Shown here piece by piece: positions 9,249 to 17,465 of a DNA stretch of 64,000 nucleotides. The notes under the pieces were generated by a model. That model was given only the letters and a program-made list of their open reading frames with translations, did not search any database and was not told the origin of the DNA. The stretch is from Candidatus Obscuribacterales bacterium (GTDB lineage Bacteria; Cyanobacteriota; Vampirovibrionia; Obscuribacterales; Obscuribacteraceae). The position numbers and the translations under genes were made by a program. The stretch is from assembly GCA_019637435.1 (NCBI GenBank), contig JAHBVO010000006.1, positions 248,001-312,000 on the forward strand, written 5' to 3'. How positions within the stretch are numbered: position 1 is the first letter of the stretch; every line of letters starts with the position of its first letter.

Positions 9249-10391
9249 CTAAAAGAATTCGACAGAGTAATTCTTACGAGTCGCAACGGAGCGGTAAAGT
9301 CCTTCTGGCACACCATCAGGCTTTTCACTAAAGAAATCAGTCGCGACTTGAACAACTTCACCTGGAGAAAATTGACGAACTCCATTGTGTGCTTTCAACG
9401 ACTCATGAGATTCGCTCACGCCAAGCGGGTCATCAATGAGAAACGGTGGTATGTTTTTTCCAATGGCTTCAATGAAAGCACCGGTGTGTAAGACTCGAGT
9501 CATAAGTCCGGGCTTCAAAACTATGTTGGGCTGCGGGTCCGTGATACCCAATTCAAGAAGAGGATCCAAACTGGACATTTTGAATTTGACCTTATCGAAA
9601 TTGAGGTCATCCATGCGCTTGAGCAGTGCGAGACCGTCGAAGAAGGCCTCACGAGTGTTCCAAGCCCACTCAAATACTTCAAGTGTGCGATTGACGCGAT
9701 CTTTTATGTTCCAGAGAATATAGCCGTCGTCATGCTTGAATCCGCAAACGAGTCGCTCCGGATGGCTCAGCAAGCGCCGCCACTGAAGATCTCCGCGCTT
9801 GATACTGAGATTGCTTTGCTTGATCCAGTTTTCGTGAATCGGTTTCAAAGGATCATAATGATCGAGATGATGACGCTTATATCTGGTGGCATCGCCCACA
9901 TCCGGCAGCGCACGCAAATCTAGCTCGACATGGTATTGCATATCCGTTACTTCATAACCCATGCGCTGGTAAAACGGATAGGAGAACGGCCAGAGCGCAG
10001 TCAACGGAACGCGCTTACGGTGCGACTCTTGCAAACAAGCGGTCAGACATCGTCGAATTAAACCTTTGCGTCTGTGCGCGGGATCCGCAGCCACAGCCGA
10101 CACGCCGGCACAGGGAACAAGCTGCTCGCCCAGCCACATTTGAAAGTTTGCTATTCCAACGACTGCCACCAGATAATCATCGGTGTAGGCACCCATGGCG
10201 GTGTCGAGGAATGAATCATAAAACGTCGTCCACCGGTCGCGGTCCATAAAGCCGAAGGACAGGGACCAGATATCAATTGCCCGAGAGAGATCGCTGGGCT
10301 CCACCGGTTTGACAACGTATTCGCCTGTTATTGCTTTTGTAGTGGTCATCTGAGAAATGTCGTCAGAAACTTCGGTCAGGAAGGGAGACAC
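9249..10391 (-). CDS. GNAT N-acetyltransferase, Eis-like
   Basis: The 380-aa protein fits the Eis family: two GNAT folds and an SCP2-like C-terminal domain. The acetyl-CoA loop is seen at AADPAHRRKGLIRR (Arg-Arg-Lys-Gly near 107-110). FYQRMGYE with Tyr141 corresponds to the position of the catalytic Tyr in Eis. The chain ends in Phe-Phe, fitting the family's use of the C-terminal carboxylate. Eis-type enzymes acetylate amines, including aminoglycosides; the substrate here is unknown. The listed start is GTG, and an ATG at 10349 (residue 15) is a credible alternative. It is divergent from folK. Confidence 0.85.
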   Translation of the reverse strand: MSPFLTEVSDDISQMTTTKAITGEYVVKPVEPSDLSRAIDIWSLSFGFMDRDRWTTFYDSFLDTAMGAYTDDYLVAVVGIANFQMWLGEQLVPCAGVSAVAADPAHRRKGLIRRCLTACLQESHRKRVPLTALWPFSYPFYQRMGYEVTDMQYHVELDLRALPDVGDATRYKRHHLDHYDPLKPIHENWIKQSNLSIKRGDLQWRRLLSHPERLVCGFKHDDGYILWNIKDRVNRTLEVFEWAWNTREAFFDGLALLKRMDDLNFDKVKFKMSSLDPLLELGITDPQPNIVLKPGLMTRVLHTGAFIEAIGKNIPPFLIDDPLGVSESHESLKAHNGVRQFSPGEVVQVATDFFSEKPDGVPEGLYRSVATRKNYSVEFF

Positions 10392-10535
10392 AATATCTAG
10401 TCAAGGAGTCCATTTTATACCACTCAATCTATATAATTTATCGATGCAACTTTATGAATCAAACAGGAGCTTTCGCTCGGTTTGTCTGCAGAACTGCATA
10501 ACTGGTTAGGGACAGCAAGTCCCAAGGAGTTCCGG

Positions 10536-11117
10536 GTGACTGAGCAAAGACGATTCCGTGGCAATCAAAGACGAGTCACAGCTTATATAGGGCTGGGTTC
10601 AAATGAGGGCGACAGAGTCGGCTACATCCAGCAAGCCGTGCAATTGCTCAAGGACATCGGCAAGATCAAGGTTCTTGAGTGCTCCAGCCTATACGAGACC
10701 GAGCCCATCGGCGACGAGTACACCGATTGGTTCGTGAATGCCGTGCTAGTAGTGGAAACTGAACTCACATGCGAAGAACTGCTCGATGTTCTCAAAGACA
10801 TCGAAAGCCGTCTCGAACAGATGAATAAAGCCAACGAACCGAAAGGTTACCGGCCCGAGAAACGAAGCGGGCGAGTACGATTCATTGACCTCGACATCCT
10901 CTTCTTCGGCAACGAAGTGCTTGAAACCTCATACTTACACATTCCGCATCCCCGTGTTCATAGACGGGCATTCGCCCTGGTTCCACTTCTGGAAATAGCA
11001 CCGGATTTGGTGCACCCCTCTTTAAATAAAACAGTTGCGACCCTCCATGAGGAGCTCCCGGAGCCGGAACAAGTATTCCTCTACGGTACACGCAGACCGG
11101 ATGAATGTCATGGCTGA
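10536..11117 (+). CDS. folK: 2-amino-4-hydroxy-6-hydroxymethyldihydropteridine diphosphokinase
   Basis: HPPK transfers pyrophosphate from ATP to 6-hydroxymethyl-7,8-dihydropterin in folate synthesis. The signature elements are present: YIGLGSNEGDR near the N-terminus, SSLYETEPIG, and the metal/ATP site RVRFIDLDILFFG followed by IPHPRVHRRAFAL. I chose the GTG at 10536 because AGGAG at 10525-10529 stands six bases before it. The longer reading from a TTG at 10482 adds 18 non-conserved residues and has no ribosome site. The gene end overlaps the start region of acpS, so the two are likely cotranscribed. Confidence 0.92.
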   Translation: MTEQRRFRGNQRRVTAYIGLGSNEGDRVGYIQQAVQLLKDIGKIKVLECSSLYETEPIGDEYTDWFVNAVLVVETELTCEELLDVLKDIESRLEQMNKANEPKGYRPEKRSGRVRFIDLDILFFGNEVLETSYLHIPHPRVHRRAFALVPLLEIAPDLVHPSLNKTVATLHEELPEPEQVFLYGTRRPDECHG

Positions 11118-11598
11118 CAGCGCCGACGCCCGAGATGACGAAGAGAGAGAACTAAACTCAGCACTGGGCAATCAAAGCTCTTCGCTGATGAAACAGATGC
11201 CCGGAATGAATTCGGCAGATTTTCCTCGACTCCGAGTAGGAGTCGACATATGTTCAGTTCCAAGAATTATTGAGGCACACAAGCGCTTTGGCGACAGATT
11301 TCTTCGACGAGTGCTTACTCCAAGTGAGATCGAGTATTGCAAAAGTGCGGAGCGCCACATGTACGTCCGCATCGCCGGAAGATTCGCAGCCAAAGAAGCG
11401 GTCGTAAAAGTATTGGGAACCGGCTGGGTCGGCGTGGGCTGGCAAGAAGTCGAGATCAAGCGTAGGCCCAGCGGAGAGCCCAGACTGACGCTGTATGGTC
11501 GCGCCGTCGCTCGCGCCGACATGCTCGGACTCCGACACTTTGAAGTAAGCATGAGTCATGAAAAGGAATTCGCGGTGGCGTTCGTGGTGGCATACTGA
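11101..11598 (+). CDS. acpS: Holo-[acyl-carrier-protein] synthase
   Basis: AcpS moves the phosphopantetheine arm from CoA to acyl carrier protein. The core starts at LRVGVDICSV, with the Mg-binding Asp. It continues through FLRRVLTPSEIEYC to RFAAKEAVVKVLGTG, which holds the conserved Glu, and ends in VSMSHEKEFAVAFVVAY. The conserved domain needs only about 125 residues, so the true start could be as late as the ATG at 11206. The ATG at 11101, which overlaps folK by 17 bases, adds an acidic, non-conserved leader. Start confidence is low; function confidence is high. Confidence 0.88.
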   Translation: MNVMADSADARDDEERELNSALGNQSSSLMKQMPGMNSADFPRLRVGVDICSVPRIIEAHKRFGDRFLRRVLTPSEIEYCKSAERHMYVRIAGRFAAKEAVVKVLGTGWVGVGWQEVEIKRRPSGEPRLTLYGRAVARADMLGLRHFEVSMSHEKEFAVAFVVAY

Positions 11599-11723
11599 CT
11601 GACGGACGAAATTGTGTTAACCGACCAGTCAATCTGATTCATTGGAACTGCACCCGCAAAACCTACCGTTCGATTGAGAAAAGTGAACGAATTGGCGCTT
11701 GATTCAGTCGCAAGCATTTAGAA

Positions 11724-11805
11724 CCTATCTTTTCCCAAAAGCGCACTGGTACTGAATTCAGGGAAGCCTGTCCGTTCGACGACCTTGTCCATTTTGGGAA
11801 ATAGG
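11724..11805. repeat. Interrupted inverted repeat in a non-coding gap
   Basis: CCTAT plus TTCCCAAAA (11724-11728 and 11732-11740) is complementary to TTTTGGGAA plus ATAGG (11792-11805). This gives 14 pairs with a small bulge and a spacer of about 51 bases. The gap 11599-11898 between acpS and the next gene holds no open frame I trust, so this is its only notable structure. It could be an RNA hairpin or a protein-binding repeat. Confidence 0.5.
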
Positions 11806-11898
11806 CGACCGATAGTTGTTTGGGTTTCACGCAAATATCATCTTGATCATCTATCAATGGGAATAAGAGAAAAAGAAGCCCTCTGAGATTGAACCCCG

Positions 11899-12435
11899 AT
11901 GGATGACGTAAAAGAAAACGAGAAGTCCAATGTGTCGGTCAGCGATGACACGGCTCCCGTGCTATCAGTTTCAGAACCAGAACCAAAAGCAGAGTCAGCG
12001 CCGGCTTCGACACCTGCTCCGGCTGCGGCTGCGACACCTGCTCCCGCGGCGACACCTGCGTCGCCCGCACCACCTACCAAGGACCAGGAAACCGAGCTGA
12101 TCGTCGTCAACGCGCTGCTCCTAATCGGTCTGGTCGGAGCCATGCTTTACGTCGGGACGGTGGTTTTCGCTGCCGACGCGCTTCTGTTCTTCTTGGGCAT
12201 ATTTGTCTACTTGATAGTCGCTCCGCCTGGAACCTACGTTCAAGGCAAAAGCAAAATGGTCAGCTTCACCAAGGAAGTGGCCTGTGCATTTGCTCTGACC
12301 TTCGTGCTCTTTTTATTGTTGAAACAATTTATGCCTGCTGACGCGGACCAGGCAAAATGGTTGACGATAGTTCTGGCGACACTAGGCGTGAAGCTTGTGT
12401 TCTACCCTTACTACAACTTCAAAGCGGACGATTAG
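11899..12435 (+). CDS. Small membrane protein with Pro/Ala-rich N-terminal tail
   Basis: The 178-aa protein has an acidic, then Ala/Pro/Thr-rich disordered N-terminal tail of about 62 residues. About four hydrophobic segments follow (near 66-83, 88-106, 125-143 and 153-170) and the chain ends in a Lys/Asp tail. The tail is probably cytosolic and the rest inner-membrane. I recognise no family. The low-complexity tail resembles the style of the large disordered proteins elsewhere in this window. Confidence 0.7.
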   Translation: MDDVKENEKSNVSVSDDTAPVLSVSEPEPKAESAPASTPAPAAAATPAPAATPASPAPPTKDQETELIVVNALLLIGLVGAMLYVGTVVFAADALLFFLGIFVYLIVAPPGTYVQGKSKMVSFTKEVACAFALTFVLFLLLKQFMPADADQAKWLTIVLATLGVKLVFYPYYNFKADD

Positions 12436-12494
12436 TCTAATCGGGTTTTGAACGAAAACGAGTCAAAAGTGCGCTGCTGAACCGCAGAGACTCT

Positions 12495-12938
12495 CTAACC
12501 GAAGGCAGCACCGCCTGCGGTTCCTCCAATCTCACCTTCGTCGATTGGTCGACCGATAGCCATAGCAATCATCAGACACTGGTCGACGCGCTCCATGACC
12601 TCTTGCGGGAAGGAGCCAATTTTGCTGACCAGAAGCGTTTTCGGAATGGTCGCGATAACGGTGCAGTCTATAACACTGTCCAAGCGCAAGCCGCCTTGTT
12701 TCCCTTCCGGCGTATCCATTTTCACTACGACCTGGGTGGGCTCGCGCGCCGCTCTCGTGATATTGCTAGTAAGCGGCACGAGCAGAACGTCATCGAGGCG
12801 GGCGTTATTGTAGTTATTGGAAATAAGCACAGCAGGACGTCGCTTGGTCTGGGTTTGACCATCGTCTGTGGTGTATGGAAAGGAGACGAGGACAACGTCC
12901 CCCTTACGATACGCTGAAGGTTTAGTTGGAGTATTCAA
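12495..12938 (-). CDS. MazF/PemK-family toxin-like protein
   Basis: MazF-type proteins are sequence-specific endoribonucleases, usually paired with an antitoxin. The fold is seen in YRKGDVVLVSFPYT near the N-terminus, then TKRRPAVLIS, VLLVPLTSNI, and GGLRLDSVIDCTVIATI followed by SKIGSFPQEVMERVDQCLMIAMAIG. These match the strand order and the RPA and TS motifs of the family. No antitoxin-sized gene overlaps or abuts it: the next gene upstream on the same strand ends 164 bases away. The Gly/Ala-rich C-terminus is unusual. It may be a solitary or decayed toxin. Confidence 0.85.
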   Translation of the reverse strand: MNTPTKPSAYRKGDVVLVSFPYTTDDGQTQTKRRPAVLISNNYNNARLDDVLLVPLTSNITRAAREPTQVVVKMDTPEGKQGGLRLDSVIDCTVIATIPKTLLVSKIGSFPQEVMERVDQCLMIAMAIGRPIDEGEIGGTAGGAAFG

Positions 12939-13042
12939 GAATCGAACACTACTAAGGTTTGGACCTGAAGCAGAAAACCTGCATGCTTATTGTACCAATG
13001 ACCGGTCCAACTTTAAATTACCGTAAAAACGCAACCAACTCC

Positions 13043-13068
13043 AAAAGGGTCCTCTATCGGAACCCTTT
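13043..13068 (-). terminator. Hairpin downstream of the 100-aa reverse-strand gene
   Basis: AAAGGGTTCC and GGACCCTTTT (reverse strand) can form a stem with a seven-base loop. The T residues of the 3' arm overlap a short T run. It lies 35 bases downstream of the stop at 13103, the position expected for a terminator. Confidence 0.5.
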
Positions 13069-13102
13069 CATAATATTTATTCTGGCCGACTTATTTAACC
13101 GT

Positions 13103-13405
13103 CTAGATGTCCGCGTAAGCAGCATCAGTCATCAAGTCTTCCTTGATGAAAGAAGAATTTGCCGAGAAGTTGACCGCAGTGGCGCGATCCAACTCATAGC
13201 TCTCCTTGATGTGGTTAAACGCGTCAAAAATGCAATCTCTGAAGGACATTGCATCCTTGGGCTGTTGGCCTTTGTTTTCGCCGAAGTTCTCAAAAATGGA
13301 CATTGATAGAAGGGCCTCGTTCAAATGGCGAAAGTACTGATTCACTGGGAAGTATACCAGGCTATCAAGAGATATTTCCAGCGTTTTTAATGTTGCCGGG
13401 AACAT
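13103..13405 (-). CDS. Hypothetical 100-aa protein
   Basis: The balanced composition, with aromatic and acidic residues spread evenly (SLDSLVYFPVNQYFRHLNEA; FRDCIFDAFNHIKESYEL), makes this more credible than the usual spurious frame. A terminator-like hairpin lies 35 bases after its stop. It lies between the B12-binding subunit gene and the MazF-like gene, all on the reverse strand. The ribosome site is weak. I recognise no domain and cannot say whether it has any link to the toxin. Confidence 0.45.
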   Translation of the reverse strand: MFPATLKTLEISLDSLVYFPVNQYFRHLNEALLSMSIFENFGENKGQQPKDAMSFRDCIFDAFNHIKESYELDRATAVNFSANSSFIKEDLMTDAAYADI

Positions 13406-13534
13406 TTAATCTTGGAAACCTGTTCTTCCAATTCGGATATACCCATTTCCATTCCGTTTATCCCAAACCTGGATGAAGTTTTAATCATATTTCCAGGCAT
13501 TTTAAACCGCAAACGGATCGAAGCTGTTTTCAGA

Positions 13535-13960
13535 CTAAAAGCGGTCCGGAAACTTTGCTTTGAGGAAGTCGATCGTTTTTTGCGTTCCCCCGCCTGGGAC
13601 GATGATTTCGTGAATTCCTTTGCCCAGAAGCATCTGACGATCTTCTTCCGGAATCACCCCACCGCCGAAAACCACGATATCGCCGGCATCCTTCTGCTTC
13701 AGAATTTCGACAACCTTAGGCAGCAGCGTCATATGCGCACCAGACAGAATCGAAAGACCGATGGCGTCGACGTCTTCTTGAATCGCCGTCTCAACGATCT
13801 CGTCCGGCGAGCGGTGCAAACCTGTGTACACAATTTCCATACCTGCATCGCGAAGAGCCCTCGCGATTACCTTGGCACCACGGTCATGCCCGTCCAAGCC
13901 GGGCTTTCCGATTAAAACTCTTAGTTTCCGCTTCGTCATTACTGTCGCCATCCCTGCCAT
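13535..13960 (-). CDS. Methylmalonyl-CoA mutase, small B12-binding subunit
   Basis: This is the cobalamin-binding half of methylmalonyl-CoA mutase, which interconverts (R)-methylmalonyl-CoA and succinyl-CoA. The B12 motif DxHxxG is present (Asp23, His25, Gly28 in KPGLDGHDRGAK), followed by the GLHRSPDEIV, IGLSILSGAH and VVFGGGVIP elements. At 141 aa it is the stand-alone small subunit, so the catalytic large subunit must be encoded elsewhere. I chose the ATG at 13960 because GAGGT lies six bases upstream; the ATG at 13984 lacks such a site. It follows the PH-like membrane gene. The carboxylase beta subunit at 39337 would act one step earlier in the same pathway. Confidence 0.88.
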   Translation of the reverse strand: MAGMATVMTKRKLRVLIGKPGLDGHDRGAKVIARALRDAGMEIVYTGLHRSPDEIVETAIQEDVDAIGLSILSGAHMTLLPKVVEILKQKDAGDIVVFGGGVIPEEDRQMLLGKGIHEIIVPGGGTQKTIDFLKAKFPDRF

Positions 13961-13999
13961 AAATCTACCTCGGAGCCGAGACATAGAAAGTATAGAACT

Positions 14000-14701
14000 T
14001 TAGCTCTGACGATCCTGGATAGTTGGTTTCATCTTTGCGGAAATTATCTCAGCCACTTCATAAAAAGGCTTAAGGTCGTACTTGTTGAGGAAGTACATGC
14101 CTTTCTTGGTTTTGAGAATGGCAAATTTTAAATACTTGGGCTGGTCGAAAGCCACGATTTGGTCCCAGGTCAACTTCACTCGCCAGAGCAGAGCACCGAC
14201 TTTGAGACCCTCGGTGTCGGTCTCAATCTTATTCACTTCCAGAAGTACTGGCAGAAACATGAAGACGTCGATGAACCCGACCATCCCAAAGAAAAACAAT
14301 TCGCGGAATGGATCCATGACACGATGCTGCGGGAAACGCTCGACAAAACTCATGACAACAGCGACATTCAACAAAATCAGAAAGAATGCCGCCGGATAAC
14401 GAACAATATGTTTCCACAAGGGGCGCCTGTAAACATGCGGGATGTTGACGTCCACCGGCACGCGCATTTCATCTCGCTTGATTCCAAGTATGCTGCCGAC
14501 CAGTGACTGTGCGGATGCTGAAGAGTTCGATGTACGCGCTGACGGTTTTGCGGAAGAAACCGAAGCAGCGCTTCCGGCTGTTTGAGAAAGAGTCGCCGCA
14601 GCATCGTCTGACGTGCCGGATTCTTCCGAAGCCTCCAGGTTCTGCCCGGACGGAGATTGCGGCGACTGCGGACGTTTAAACTTTCGTTTGCTTTTGGACA
14701 C
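14000..14701 (-). CDS. Membrane protein with disordered N-terminus and bacterial PH-like C-terminus
   Basis: The first 70 or so residues are Ser/Ala/Gln-rich with a basic start and are probably disordered. Two hydrophobic segments follow (about 101-119 and 131-153). The C-terminal 75 residues form a beta-rich pattern ending in a helix (DTEGLKVGALLWRVKLTWDQ, then KKGMYFLNKYDLKPFYEVAE), which resembles bacterial PH-like domains. Its function is unknown. It is upstream of, and in line with, the B12-subunit gene, but no metabolic link is visible. Confidence 0.7.
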   Translation of the reverse strand: MSKSKRKFKRPQSPQSPSGQNLEASEESGTSDDAAATLSQTAGSAASVSSAKPSARTSNSSASAQSLVGSILGIKRDEMRVPVDVNIPHVYRRPLWKHIVRYPAAFFLILLNVAVVMSFVERFPQHRVMDPFRELFFFGMVGFIDVFMFLPVLLEVNKIETDTEGLKVGALLWRVKLTWDQIVAFDQPKYLKFAILKTKKGMYFLNKYDLKPFYEVAEIISAKMKPTIQDRQS

Positions 14702-14897
14702 TGAGCTTCTCTCTGCGATCGCCCTGATTGCTCTAGACCCTTTAAACCTTAAACCTTATATCCCGCAAACCTAGGCAATTTATGCGTTTTAAGGATAGAA
14801 ATCAGAAGTCGAAAAAAGGTACAACATCAAGATTATCAGTGATGGAGCTATTTAGATACGCTCCTCAACTTCCCCTCCGCTAAATTCGGTGAACGTA

Positions 14898-16538
14898 ATG
14901 TCAAAGAGCAAGCTGGCTGACTATCTTTTCAATCGCATCAAAGCACAAGGTGTCGATTGTACTTTCGGAATTCCCGGCGACTTTGTCCTGCCGCTCTATG
15001 CCGCGCAAGAGCGCGCTCAAATGAAAACAGTGGTAATGACGCATGAGCCTTCGGTGGGCTTCGCCGCCGATGCTTACGCCAGGCTTAAGGGCATGGGTGT
15101 AGCACTCGTGACGTACGGCGCCGGCGGATTGAATATGGTCAATCCCATCGGTCTTGCCTACGCAGAAGAGTCACCGGTTCTCGTAATCTCGGGTTCACCT
15201 GAAACCCGCTACAGAAGCCAGAAGCCACATTTGCATCACTGCGTTAAAACTTTCGATACCCAATACAACGTGTTCAGAGAAGTCACAGAATCACAAACGC
15301 TTCTCAGCAATCCGACCATTGCGCAAGACGAGATCGACCGCGTTATCGATACAACGAAGAAGTCGTCACGCCCGGGCTACATCGAGATTCCACGCGACAT
15401 GGTCAATCAGGAAATTCCTGTGAGCGATGAGACGAAGGCGGCGCCGGACGAACACGCTCCTGCGCTCAACGAAGTGATAAAAGAAGTAATCGAACGTCTC
15501 AGATCCGCGAAGAAACCTGTCGTCCTGGCTGGCGTGGAAGTTCGACGTTTCGGACTGAAAGACAAAATCATCAGCCTGGTACAAGCGTTAAACTTGCCGG
15601 TAGTGACTTCAATCCTGGGCAAGGCCTCGTTTCCCGAGAGCCATCCAAATTTCATCGGCAATTATTTTGGTCAATTCGGCAATCCCAAGTTGAAAGAATA
15701 TGTCGAGGACTCCGACCTGATTCTCTCACTGGGAACGGTTCTCACCGAGATGGAAACAGCTGGATACACCGCAAAGCTTCCTCAGGAGAACTTGATCCAA
15801 GCCACCGCCAGTGAGGTCAACATCGGATACCATACCTATCCTGGAGTTCCCCTCAACGCCTTTGTCGACGAGCTAATCGAGAAGCTCGGCAGCAAAGTAA
15901 ACCCGTCGATGCGTTTCACAGTTCCGGATATTGAACCTGAACATCTGGCGCCACCAAAAGGCAAACAACATCTAACCGTTGCTGCAATCATCGAAGATCT
16001 CAACGAGATGCTCAATCAGAATTACTCCGTCGTCTCTGACGTCGGGGACTGTTTGTATGCAGGTTTGAGTTTAAAAACAGATATCTTCATCGCTCCCGGG
16101 TACTACTCGAGCATGGGCTTCGGAGTTCCAGCCGGCATCGGCGCTCAGGTCGCCGAACCAAAGAGACGTTCGGTAATTTTGGTTGGCGATGGCGGTTTCC
16201 AAATGACAGGAATGGAGATGAGTACCGCAGCCAAGCTTGGTCTCAATCCGATTATCGTTCTCTTCAACAACGCAAGTTACGCAATGCTCCGTTTCATCGA
16301 TCAGGATCGCAAGTATTATGACCTGCAACGCTGGGACTACGCCGGTTTAGCCAAGGCTGTCGGCGGCGACGGAGTTCAAGCCACCACGAGAGATGAGTTT
16401 AAACGTGCCCTTGCTGACGCGGTCAATTCCGACAAGATGTTCTTGATCGATGCCGTGATCGAAAAGGACGATATCTCGCCGACGCTAAAACGCCTGACCG
16501 ACCACTTCGGCGCCAAAGTCAAAGCGGCAATCGGCTAG
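14898..16538 (+). CDS. Thiamine-diphosphate phenylpyruvate/indole-3-pyruvate decarboxylase
   Basis: This ThDP enzyme removes CO2 from 2-keto acids. Counting from the ATG at 14898, the activating Glu50 (THEPSVGFAAD) and the His113-His114 pair (HLHHCV) sit exactly where bacterial pyruvate decarboxylases have them. The ThDP/Mg motif runs from GDGG to NN in the C-terminal domain. After NN the sequence reads NNASYAMLRFID, whereas pyruvate and indolepyruvate decarboxylases have a catalytic Glu (GYTIE or GYTVE). From memory, the Azospirillum phenylpyruvate decarboxylase has the same Glu-less pattern, so an aromatic keto acid is the likely substrate. GGTGA five bases before the ATG supports this start over the GTG at 14889. 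Confidence 0.85.
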   Translation: MSKSKLADYLFNRIKAQGVDCTFGIPGDFVLPLYAAQERAQMKTVVMTHEPSVGFAADAYARLKGMGVALVTYGAGGLNMVNPIGLAYAEESPVLVISGSPETRYRSQKPHLHHCVKTFDTQYNVFREVTESQTLLSNPTIAQDEIDRVIDTTKKSSRPGYIEIPRDMVNQEIPVSDETKAAPDEHAPALNEVIKEVIERLRSAKKPVVLAGVEVRRFGLKDKIISLVQALNLPVVTSILGKASFPESHPNFIGNYFGQFGNPKLKEYVEDSDLILSLGTVLTEMETAGYTAKLPQENLIQATASEVNIGYHTYPGVPLNAFVDELIEKLGSKVNPSMRFTVPDIEPEHLAPPKGKQHLTVAAIIEDLNEMLNQNYSVVSDVGDCLYAGLSLKTDIFIAPGYYSSMGFGVPAGIGAQVAEPKRRSVILVGDGGFQMTGMEMSTAAKLGLNPIIVLFNNASYAMLRFIDQDRKYYDLQRWDYAGLAKAVGGDGVQATTRDEFKRALADAVNSDKMFLIDAVIEKDDISPTLKRLTDHFGAKVKAAIG

Positions 16539-16599
16539 AAGCTCAGCACCGCCCGATTTCAGCAGGGCGGTTCGAACATTGGAAAACCGACAGGTTGAA

Positions 16600-16637
16600 A
16601 AGGACCGTGCCTGATACAATGGCGCGGTCCTTGTTTT
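16600..16637 (+). terminator. Intrinsic terminator after the decarboxylase gene
   Basis: AAGGACCGTGCC pairs with GGCGCGGTCCTT (12 pairs, one G-T) around a nine-base loop, and GTTTTT follows. A shorter hairpin, ACCGCCC with GGGCGGT (16548-16571), lies just upstream without a T run. Confidence 0.85.
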
Positions 16638-16670
16638 TGGACGAAACAGAACGGATCGGAAGAGCACGAG

Positions 16671-17450
16671 ATGAGAAAAACAATTCAATCACTGCAATTG
16701 CCAATTTCATTAGCGATTCTCCTGAGCATTCAGGCAGCAGAGCCCGCCTGCGCTAAGGACGACGAATTCGAGGCTGATCCGGACGTTGCCTCCTTTCATC
16801 GCACACCCAGGGCGCCTGTCAAAGCCGGCAAGGTGAGCGGCGGTTACCACAGAAGCGTTTATGCCGGTCCAACACATAGTCGAAACAAGACGGCACCGGA
16901 CACGACTTACAATATAAACACGGTCAACTACGACGACTACCTCAGGAGCATGGGGAAGAAGCCTACCAACAGCACGCAGGTGTTCAACGTGCAGTCAAAC
17001 AGCAATAACCGAAGCGCAGGGACCGGCGGAGCAGGATCTAATCAGTCCGAGCAGGAGCGTCCATTTGTTTTAACAGCCGTCGACAACGAAACGGTTTCCG
17101 CTAAAAAACCAAAGAGCTCGATTCTCTCAAAAGTAACAAGGGCACCACGAGCCGCTCTCGGGGTAGCAGTCGGCGTTCCCGTTAACATCGCCCGCGATAC
17201 CACTAAGTATACGAAACAGATGCGCACCAGCATGGTCGACGGTATCGGTGTTGACACGGAGCATCACGACCTGGTCGGGCATATGTTCGCTGCCGGCACC
17301 GCGATTCCATTTGGTGTTGGAACCGGTATCGTACACGGTACCATCAAAGGTTTCAGACAGGGTGTCGGCAAAGATAAGCCGCTCAACGCGGAGACCAGCA
17401 CTCCAGGGAAACAATCCGCATCGCTGCCGGAACCAGACCGAACCGAATAG
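16671..17450 (+). CDS. Secreted protein of unknown function
   Basis: The N-terminus is a signal peptide: a basic start, a Leu/Ile-rich core and a likely cleavage after AEPACA near residue 29. The mature part begins acidic and is then polar, with Asn, Ser, Gly and Thr (about 60-130). A more hydrophobic, Gly/Ala/Val-rich C-terminal half includes VGVPVNIARDTTKYTKQM and AIPFGVGTGIVHGTIKGF. I recognise no domain. GGAAG lies upstream of the ATG. The oxidase gene follows after 15 bases, so the two may be cotranscribed. Confidence 0.7.
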   Translation: MRKTIQSLQLPISLAILLSIQAAEPACAKDDEFEADPDVASFHRTPRAPVKAGKVSGGYHRSVYAGPTHSRNKTAPDTTYNINTVNYDDYLRSMGKKPTNSTQVFNVQSNSNNRSAGTGGAGSNQSEQERPFVLTAVDNETVSAKKPKSSILSKVTRAPRAALGVAVGVPVNIARDTTKYTKQMRTSMVDGIGVDTEHHDLVGHMFAAGTAIPFGVGTGIVHGTIKGFRQGVGKDKPLNAETSTPGKQSASLPEPDRTE

Positions 17451-17465
17451 CACTCTGAGGTTCTG

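Noticed and set aside
13412..13915. A 167-aa forward frame opposite the B12-binding subunit
   Set aside because: It is antisense to a clear methylmalonyl-CoA mutase subunit.
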